DNA of 64,000 bases, taken from contig NZ_JAPDDT010000006.1 of NCBI RefSeq assembly GCF_025950235.1, forward strand, positions 124,001 to 188,000, given 5' to 3'. The stretch's first letter is position 1. Every line of letters begins with the position of its first letter. The notes under the pieces are model-generated. The model did not search any database, was not told the DNA's origin, and saw only the letters and a list, made by a program, of their open reading frames with translations. The position numbers were made by a program, and so were the translations under genes. The DNA comes from Luteolibacter arcticus (lineage in GTDB: Bacteria; Verrucomicrobiota; Verrucomicrobiia; Verrucomicrobiales; Akkermansiaceae). Below, one piece after another: positions 58,001 through 64,000 of the stretch.

Positions 58001-61000
58001 GCCATAGGTCATGCTGGTGATGCCCGCGATCTTGTCGTTCGAAACGACTGAGGCATTCTGGGTGACTTCCATCACGGTTGTGCCGGACAGGGTGAGGGCC
58101 TTGCTGGCCAACGTGAGCGTGCCGATGCCGTCCACGCCCGGGGCGATCGTGCCACCGCCCTGCACCGTCACCGCGCCGCCGAGCGTGCCGGTTCCTGCGA
58201 GCGTGCCGGTTTCTACGGTGGTGACCGTCGGTGCCAGTGAACCGGTGATGATCAAAATGCCGCCGCGGACCGTGGTGGTGGTGGTGTAGGTATTCGCGCC
58301 GCTCAGGGTGAGCGTGCCGACGCCGGATTTGACCAGCGACACGCCGCCGGTACCCCCAATCAGGTTCTGCGCGATGACGCCGGAGAAATTCCCGCTGGCA
58401 ACGTCCAGAATTGCCGTGCCGCCCGCGTTCTTGGTGATCGAGCCATTGCCGGTCAAGTTGTCGATCACAGTAGTGAGCCCATCCACAAGGCTGAGGTAAC
58501 CACCGGAGTCAATGTTCACGTCCTGACCGGTGAGAGTGCCAGGAGAGAGAAACAGGTTTCCGCCATTCAAAACATGGATGTTCCCGGTGAATCCGGCATA
58601 CGCCGTCGGGCTGGCAAAAGTGCAGCGACCTTGAAGACCGGAAGTGGAAATCGGAACCGCACCGGCTTGGGTATTTCCCACTTCAAGAGTTCCGGACCCT
58701 GTCAGTGCCCGGGAAAAATTGGTCGCGCCATTGCTTCCGGCGGAGCGCGTGACGCGCAGCGTGCCGTCCAGCGTGATCGCGCCGGTGCCGAGCGTCAGTG
58801 TGTTGTTCGGCACGCCGCTGCCGACGACATCGACAATGGCGCTGTCGTCCGCCGCCACCGTCAGGGTGTTGGCCAGCGTCGGCGACCCGGAGATGTAGTT
58901 CACACGCAGAGTACTCCCATTGCCGAGAGTCACGCCGCTGTTCCCCAGCGCCCCGACATTGCCAATCGCAAGAATGCCTTCGGAGATCGTCGTGCCGCCG
59001 GTATAAGTATTGGCGCTGGAGAGAACCAGCGTCCCTGGTCCCGCTTTGGTCAAGCCGTCATTGCCTGCCATGGCCGCGCTGAGGGTCGCTGTTTGGTTGA
59101 GGACCTTGATCAGCGGCCTGCCGCTGGCAACGTCGAGCGTGAGCGGACCGCCGCTGCCGGTGTTGACGATCCAGTTGTGGGATGGCGTGGTATCGCCGAA
59201 AGTCAGATGGCCGATCGTACGGGCGCCGTTGAGGGAAACGGTGGTATCCGCAGTCAGGTCCAGCGTCGCGAAATTCGCGATTTTGTTCGCCCCGCTCGCG
59301 ACGATTTCGCCATTCCAGTTACCTGCGGTGGGCCACGAACCGCCCGCCCTGTTCGACCAGGCGATACCCGTTACCTTGATTTGTAGCGCAGCCGTCGTTG
59401 TCGCACTATCGCTGTCGGTCACCCGCACCACGAAGCTGTTGAGTCCGGAATCGCTGTCCGCAGGGGTTCCTGACAGGGTGCCGTCGGAAGCGACGCTCAA
59501 CCATGCCGGACCGCTGACCTTCGAATACATCAGCGTGTCCCCTACATCCATGTCCGTAGCCTCACCATTGAGGCTGTCACTGTAGGCAACCAGGCAAAGG
59601 GCGTCCGCCTTGAGGATCGGATCGGCCGTGAAAACGGGAGCGTCGTTGGCATTGGCCACCGCGATATTGAGCGTGGCCGTTCCGAAGGTCCCCCACACAT
59701 CGGTGACCTTTACGGCGAATGCGTTCGCGCCAACGTCTTCATTGGACGGAGTTCCAGAAAGCGCGCCGTTCGAGGCGACGTTCAGCCACGCCGGACCGGA
59801 GACCTTGGAAAAGGTGCGTGCATCGCCATTCGCATCGGTCGCATGGCTGGAGAGGGATGCTGAGTAACCGCTGTCCTCGGTGGCACCGTTCCCGTTGACC
59901 GGATTGGAGGTGAAGACGGGCGCTGCATTGCCGATGATCGAAATGTTCAGCACTGCCGTGTCGGTCTGGCCGGTGTTGTCGGTTACTTGCACGGTGAAGG
60001 AGTTCACCCCGACGTTGGCCCCGGTCGGCGTGCCGCCCAACGTGCCATCGGCAGCCACCGTCATCCACGCGGGCCCGCTCACCTTGCTGTAACTCAGAGT
60101 CGTGCCAGCATCCGGGTCCGTGGCGCTGCCCGCCAAGGTGCCCACATAGGGGCCGTCCGCCCCCCAGGTCACGCCTGAGGCCGGGTCATTGGTGAAGGAT
60201 GGCGCGGTGTAGCCCGGATAGGAATTGTAGAGAGCCAGTACCTCGCCGTCGGTCATCGGCGCGCTGTGGATCCGGAGATCATCCATGCGGCCAGCCCACA
60301 AACTGGTCGTGGTCCCGGAAGTGACACCAATCAACGTCGATGAACTGTTCTGGGGAATGCTCAGCGTAGTGTTACCTGTGGTCTTCAGAATGCCGTTGAC
60401 GTAGAATCTCACACCACCCGCGGTGTTGGGCTTGAAGGAAACGGCAACGTGCTGCCATTGGTTGGCCACCAGCACCCCGCTCCCGGTATCACTGTTGATC
60501 CCCGATATCCCGAACAGAAGCCCGGTGCCGTTGGTCCTGAAGCTGTAGCTGCCCGTCTGGGTGATGAGGGTGCGCTGGCCGCTGAGACTGGTGGGGTAAA
60601 TCCACAGACTCAGGGTGACACCCAAACTGGTATTCACCGCCGCAGCTCTCGCATAAGGTACGGTAGTGGTTGATCCACTCAGGAAAAGGCTGGAGGAACC
60701 CACACGGGAAGCTCCCCAGGCGGCGGTGTTCTCCAGCGTGAGATCATGCTCGGTTCCCGACGAATCGATCGAGGTCGTGCCGGTTCCCTCATCTACCTTC
60801 CAATGCGCCGCGAGGTATTGATTGACCGGGATAGTAAGCACGGTGGCATCGCTCAAACCCGTAGGATCATTGACGCGAACCGTGAACGAATTCGTGCCAA
60901 CATCCGATGAAGCGGGAGTGCCACTCAGGGTCCCATCCGCGGCAACCGTGAGCCATGCCGGCCCACTGACCTTAGTGAAGGTGAACGTGGTGCTGGGATC

Positions 61001-64000
61001 TACATCGGTGGCGGAGCCCGCGAGCGTATCGTGGTAGGCCACGTCGGCCACAGCGGGCGAACGGGTCAGCGTGGTGGGAATGACCGGCGCGGTGTAAGTC
61101 GGGTAGGAACCTGCCATTGTCAGGATTTCCTCTTTGCTCAGGATCGAGCCATACACGCGGATGTCATCGAGTCCGCCGTCGAAGTCGTCATTGACCCAGT
61201 CGGACGATTTTCCAATCAGCGTGGGATGAGTGCTCTGATTGAAGGTTCCCGCCGGCCGTGTCACCCGCAGTGCTCCATCGATGTAGAACTTGATGCCTTC
61301 GGGGTCGTTCGGCTGATAGGTCACGACCACATGCCTCCATTGGTTGGAGTTGATGCCCAAGTTTCCCGAGTTTTGGTTGACGGCCGAAGGGATCCCCAGT
61401 TCCAGAGTATTTCCGACAAGCTTGAACGCGTAGCTGCCCTTCTGCGAAATGATCGTGTCCTTGCCCGAGCGCGTGGCCGGGTTGATCCACGCCGCGATGG
61501 TGAAGCCACCGGTAGTGCTGAGGAAGGGTGCCTGCACATATTGGCCGGAGCCGCCCACGACGCCGAGGGAGGAAGCGCCTTCCCGGCTTGGCACCTTCCA
61601 AGTGGCTCCGCTGAGAGCGGCGGTCTTGCCATTGCCGGAAGAATCCGCGGCCGTCGTGCCGCTGCCTTCGTCGAAATGCCAGCGCGCTCGCAATTGGGAG
61701 GATACCACCGTGAGATTCACTATGAGGTCGGAGGATCCGTGGCTGTTGCTCATCTGGATCACCGCGATGGTGGATCCGAGGTCAGACGTCCCGGGAGTGC
61801 CGGTCAGTTCGCCATTCGCATCGACGCTCAACCAGGCCGGTCCGCTGACCTTTGAAAATGCCGGAGCACCTCCCGTTCCGGTCCAAATCGAGGACCACAG
61901 CGATCTTTTGATCCCGAGGTCCGTATGGACCGTGAAGGCGATCGAGGACTCCAGGAATCTCGGCGGGTTCCCGGGGATCACGTAGCGTGCCTGGATATCA
62001 GAGTCGGACAGCGCCCGCGAATAAATCCGCGTGTTGCTCAAGCAGTGCCGGTCCTTCTGGCCTCCGCCCAATGTGAGGGCGCGGCGGCCGTCGAAGATGA
62101 CATCCCCGGGTGAGAAGGCGTTGCTCTGGGTGGCGACCCGGACACCGTCGAGGTAAATCCGGACTTCATTCAAGGTCCGGTCAAACACGCTCGCGACATG
62201 GTACCAGCGGCCGGGGATAAAGTCCCGAACCGAAGAATCGAGATTCTTCTTCGGAGCGGACGCATTGAAAGGATGCCAATAAGTCCTCAAACGGTAGCCA
62301 CCGCCTGACGGATAGACATACATGTTCCAGCCGTAGTTCTGCTCACCACCCCAGGATTTGGAAGCGATGGTCGCGTTCCCGAGAGCATAGTCATCACAGC
62401 GATACCAAGTCTCGAAGGTGTAGTTCCCATCCAGGATGTCGAAGCCGCAGCCGTTCTTGTTGATCGAACTTTCGAACGGAGTGCCGGTATCCAGCGTCAG
62501 ATCGGTGGGCGTCACCTTGCCGGTCCCCACCCGGATACCGCCATAGCCGGACTCATCATTGCCGGATTCCGTCGACACGGTTCCCGGAGAAAAGACGCCC
62601 CGCCCCAGCGGGGCCGGGACTGAGTCATTTGCGAAATTCCCGTTGAGAATGCTGGCATCCGTGGTGGCATGGGCGCCGGTAACGTTGTTTTTGGCGAAGA
62701 TGCCGTGGTCCTCGTCGAACTTATACTCGGCCATCAGATCGTTATTCACCACCTCGATGTGGACGAGTTCCTTCGTCTTCAGATGCATGGTGGAGCTGTC
62801 CTCCGCCGAGTAGGCGATCATGTCCTTTCCGACAAAGCCGCTGGCAGGCACATAGCGCAGGCTTCCATCCGTGTTCCGGGTTACGGTGCCGCCCTGCCGG
62901 GTGGTAGGCGTCCAATCGGAAACGATCAGAGTATCGCCATTCGAATCCCAGTCATTGGCCAGCACGTCGATATCCTGCGGCGTGTCCATCGTGACACGGG
63001 CGGCGTCCACATGAGTGTAGGGATGGAGCGGATCGAGATAATCCAGGGCCTTCGGAAACCATCCCGCATCGATGTAGTTTTTCCGAGAGCCAAGCATCCT
63101 CTGGGAGGTGATGGGGCCGATGGAGGGCCAGTTGCCCCCTTGGGTATCCCCCTGATACCCCAAGTGGGAGGCGTTCCAATTGTGGGTGTTTTCGTGGTAG
63201 AGGACACCATACCCGACCCCCACGCCATGGCCCATTACGCTGTTGGAACTGTTCCCCTCCGAGACCCACAAGCAATCCCAGCGGGAGGGCGTCAACAACG
63301 GTTGCTGATTCCATGCGGAGAGTGTCGAACCTCCCGGAAAGCTATCCTTGCGGACCACCACCGTGGTAACATTCAGACGGGTCAGGCAACTTCGCAGCAG
63401 CATCTGCTCGTAGATCATGGCATTGCGCTCGAAGGCAAGCAGGGTGTCTTCGACATGCTGACCCGCGCCATTGTAGGCGACAACCAGCAGGTCCGCCCCG
63501 AGATCATACTCGACGATATCGCCATAGTTGACCGCGACCGCGGGAGTTCCGACGGGATGCGAGGTGCCGGTTGGAACTTTCGGCCCCAAGAGCGGGGGCC
63601 CGGTGCTACCGGCGCGCGGTGCGGCGATTGTCTGGGACGGCATTGTCGCTGGACTCAGCGGAGTGACCAGTTGCGAGCTGACATCGACTGACACGGTCCA
63701 CCTCAGATTCTGGGAATATTCCAAGTCATAACAATAGGCATACAAGTTGTTGTGCGAATCGATTCCAGCGAGCACGATTGCGTTCGAGTTTCCCTCGATG
63801 GTTCCGCGGAAGGACCGGACCTCAGGGTCCGTGGTCATCTCCACATAGCCGTTGGCGGAATCCCAGGTCAGAAGTTTGAAATCGGAGCTACGGACAGAGC
63901 GTCTGTGGAGATGGAGAGTCTGGGCCTGACCCTCAACCGTCACGACAAGTTTCACGTCATCCGGCATCGGCGCGGCGTTCACCGCCATTCCGCCACAAGC
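55091..64000 (-). CDS. Giant exported zincin-LamG-cadherin-PATR fusion protein, 5' end outside window
   Basis: 2969 residues are visible, and the frame is open at the right edge (ACGG before the ATG at 63988), so the signal peptide is cut. By DNA position on the minus strand: a zincin-like region with 'LYHENTHNW' near 63190; a cadherin-like domain; LamG at 62.7-62.0, 61.7-61.1 and 60.8-60.2 kb; He_PIG/cadherin repeats to 59.4 kb ('FSKVSGPAWLSVASDGTLSG'); a PATR block 59.4-57.8 kb; a cadherin-like and two He_PIG domains; a second, similar PATR block 57.0-55.5 kb; and a C-terminal domain ending 'LFARLKVNE', like the two PATR proteins at 3-12 kb. The N-terminal ~1250 residues parallel the 30588-34622 protein. 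Probably a surface or released adhesin/peptidase; no barrel domain. Confidence 0.8.
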   Translation of the reverse strand, partial: ACGGMAVNAAPMPDDVKLVVTVEGQAQTLHLHRRSVRSSDFKLLTWDSANGYVEMTTDPEVRSFRGTIEGNSNAIVLAGIDSHNNLYAYCYDLEYSQNLRWTVSVDVSSQLVTPLSPATMPSQTIAAPRAGSTGPPLLGPKVPTGTSHPVGTPAVAVNYGDIVEYDLGADLLVVAYNGAGQHVEDTLLAFERNAMIYEQMLLRSCLTRLNVTTVVVRKDSFPGGSTLSAWNQQPLLTPSRWDCLWVSEGNSSNSVMGHGVGVGYGVLYHENTHNWNASHLGYQGDTQGGNWPSIGPITSQRMLGSRKNYIDAGWFPKALDYLDPLHPYTHVDAARVTMDTPQDIDVLANDWDSNGDTLIVSDWTPTTRQGGTVTRNTDGSLRYVPASGFVGKDMIAYSAEDSSTMHLKTKELVHIEVVNNDLMAEYKFDEDHGIFAKNNVTGAHATTDASILNGNFANDSVPAPLGRGVFSPGTVSTESGNDESGYGGIRVGTGKVTPTDLTLDTGTPFESSINKNGCGFDILDGNYTFETWYRCDDYALGNATIASKSWGGEQNYGWNMYVYPSGGGYRLRTYWHPFNASAPKKNLDSSVRDFIPGRWYHVASVFDRTLNEVRIYLDGVRVATQSNAFSPGDVIFDGRRALTLGGGQKDRHCLSNTRIYSRALSDSDIQARYVIPGNPPRFLESSIAFTVHTDLGIKRSLWSSIWTGTGGAPAFSKVSGPAWLSVDANGELTGTPGTSDLGSTIAVIQMSNSHGSSDLIVNLTVVSSQLRARWHFDEGSGTTAADSSGNGKTAALSGATWKVPSREGASSLGVVGGSGQYVQAPFLSTTGGFTIAAWINPATRSGKDTIISQKGSYAFKLVGNTLELGIPSAVNQNSGNLGINSNQWRHVVVTYQPNDPEGIKFYIDGALRVTRPAGTFNQSTHPTLIGKSSDWVNDDFDGGLDDIRVYGSILSKEEILTMAGSYPTYTAPVIPTTLTRSPAVADVAYHDTLAGSATDVDPSTTFTFTKVSGPAWLTVAADGTLSGTPASSDVGTNSFTVRVNDPTGLSDATVLTIPVNQYLAAHWKVDEGTGTTSIDSSGTEHDLTLENTAAWGASRVGSSSLFLSGSTTTVPYARAAAVNTSLGVTLSLWIYPTSLSGQRTLITQTGSYSFRTNGTGLLFGISGINSDTGSGVLVANQWQHVAVSFKPNTAGGVRFYVNGILKTTGNTTLSIPQNSSSTLIGVTSGTTTSLWAGRMDDLRIHSAPMTDGEVLALYNSYPGYTAPSFTNDPASGVTWGADGPYVGTLAGSATDPDAGTTLSYSKVSGPAWMTVAADGTLGGTPTGANVGVNSFTVQVTDNTGQTDTAVLNISIIGNAAPVFTSNPVNGNGATEDSGYSASLSSHATDANGDARTFSKVSGPAWLNVASNGALSGTPSNEDVGANAFAVKVTDVWGTFGTATLNIAVANANDAPVFTADPILKADALCLVAYSDSLNGEATDMDVGDTLMYSKVSGPAWLSVASDGTLSGTPADSDSGLNSFVVRVTDSDSATTTAALQIKVTGIAWSNRAGGSWPTAGNWNGEIVASGANKIANFATLDLTADTTVSLNGARTIGHLTFGDTTPSHNWIVNTGSGGPLTLDVASGRPLIKVLNQTATLSAAMAGNDGLTKAGPGTLVLSSANTYTGGTTISEGILAIGNVGALGNSGVTLGNGSTLRVNYISGSPTLANTLTVAADDSAIVDVVGSGVPNNTLTLGTGAITLDGTLRVTRSAGSNGATNFSRALTGSGTLEVGNTQAGAVPISTSGLQGRCTFASPTAYAGFTGNIHVLNGGNLFLSPGTLTGQDVNIDSGGYLSLVDGLTTVIDNLTGNGSITKNAGGTAILDVASGNFSGVIAQNLIGGTGGVSLVKSGVGTLTLSGANTYTTTTTVRGGILIITGSLAPTVTTVETGTLAGTGTLGGAVTVQGGGTIAPGVDGIGTLTLASKALTLSGTTVMEVTQNASVVSNDKIAGITSMTYGGHLTVSQLDTEALSAGSSFVLFSATSYSGNFSTFTLPTLDEGLVWDTTGLLANGTIAVNRVPVAGNDTFAILEDESTLLSVLDNDTDFDSTFLEIESVTQGEHGVVTIEEHQIRYTPETNWFGMDEFTYTLTDTRGGTAVATVTVTVAPDNDDPVFGPLAEDSAAEDSAFSGSVAGDASDIDSPGVLTFSKVSGPAWLSVASDGTLSGIPLNGDVGANHFVLRVRDTTTGEAEAPLTVNVSNTNDAPTFAADPFTKLESICYVAYSGSIAGDAGDVDEDDTFTFSRVSGPSWLSVASNGALSGTPMDSDCGLNSFVMRVTDASNASTTATLQIMVTGIAWSNPAGGSWTTTGNWNGGVIASGADKIANFATLDLAANATVTLDGARTVGHLTFGDTTASHDWILNTGSAGPLTLDVTTGSPLITVLNQTATLGAVLAGNDGLIKTGPGTLVLGAANTYTGGTTITDGTLAIAHIGALGSGNTLAVPSGSTGTLDLILNGNLTLNTGTINVGGTLRTVRSSGSAGSTVINGGLSGAGILQIDTSPGPVTTSPFHRTSFGTSTTAFDNFTGSIEVLGGGNLGLFNGTLTSANSNNVTIASGGYVTLLTNTTTYVGALNGNGTITKNAAATNATLSIASGNFSGVISQTALAAAGAVIVTKAGTGTLTLSGANTYTGATTVSGGTLVLTGSLANTTTTVQSGGTLGGTGILGGAVTVQSGGTLAPGVDDTGTLTLSSKSLALSGTSSMEIGRTGSTLSNDKISGITTVTYGGTLQVSNVGGDALQAGDSFQLFSATTRSGSFTTVSLPTLGEGLLWNTSNLATSGTISVAATGALVVDPYLVWAGAHGLDGSSDDPDHDGTGNLLEFYLDSNPMAVDGSILPLTTVNATHVVLSFKRRDDAEAHAGTELVQWGSDLTGWSDVILDASSSVPDADGIVVEVTENGAAPDEITVSIPRALAAGGKLFARLKVNE
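55500..59400 (-). repeat. Internal duplication: two He_PIG + PATR blocks in the giant gene
   Basis: The blocks beginning 'GIAWSNRAGGSWPTAGNWNG' (about 59.36 kb) and 'GIAWSNPAGGSWTTTGNWNG' (about 56.99 kb) match closely, including 'KIANFATLDL', 'LTFGDTT', 'TVLNQTATL' or 'KVLNQTATL' and 'NTYTGGTTI'. They are ~2.4 kb apart, and each is preceded by He_PIG-type domains, so a whole module was duplicated. Confidence 0.75.

Overview
The window is GC-rich and reads as a chromosomal segment of a Verrucomicrobia bacterium, most like Luteolibacter and its relatives. The evidence is the gene families together: a Verru_Chthon cassette-A-type protein, PATR (autotransporter-associated beta-strand repeat) giants, a planctomycete/verrucomicrobial cytochrome (PSD1) and DUF1501 pair, a DUF5107-TPR protein, an ECF sigma factor of the Rhodopirellula/Verrucomicrobium type and a PEP-CTERM protein. 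Most products carry signal peptides, so the segment is dominated by exported, adhesive or carbohydrate-facing proteins. Several starts lack a Shine-Dalgarno sequence.

Layout. 1-3 kb: the end of a cassette-A-like gene and a small secreted protein, then a hairpin terminator. 3.3-12.6 kb: two tandem PATR proteins that are paralogues and share an almost identical 3' end and terminator. 12.8-15 kb: tail-specific protease Prc. 15.2-20 kb: sugar porter plus DUF5107-TPR protein. 20.1-27.1 kb: PSD1 cytochrome, DUF1501 protein and GH95 glycosidase. 27.2-30.45 kb: a gene graveyard with a tRNA-like 3' fragment, a truncated tyrosine recombinase, a shredded response regulator, the C-terminal half of dnaE2, an eroded type I-E-like CRISPR array and a broken alpha/beta hydrolase. 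30.6-34.6 kb: a LamG protein with an HENTH zincin-like motif. 35-41.9 kb: sigma factor, anti-sigma factor and three secreted proteins that share one domain family. 42-47.7 kb: a membrane-anchored unknown and a 1496-residue PA14/discoidin protein. 48-54.5 kb (minus strand): arylsulfatase, HAD, DUF1254, DUF1254 operon. 55-64 kb (minus strand): a chimera of nearly 3000 residues fusing the zincin/LamG architecture to cadherin-like and PATR blocks, cut by the window edge.

Two things stand out. First, six copies of a tandem element (GTCCAT, then TCCAT 21-22 bp later) sit in the same orientation upstream of six plus-strand genes and look like a local regulon. Second, the anti-sigma factor appears to carry, outside the membrane, a version of the same domain found in the three exported proteins downstream. 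This suggests a sensing loop in which the sensor and its output share a fold.
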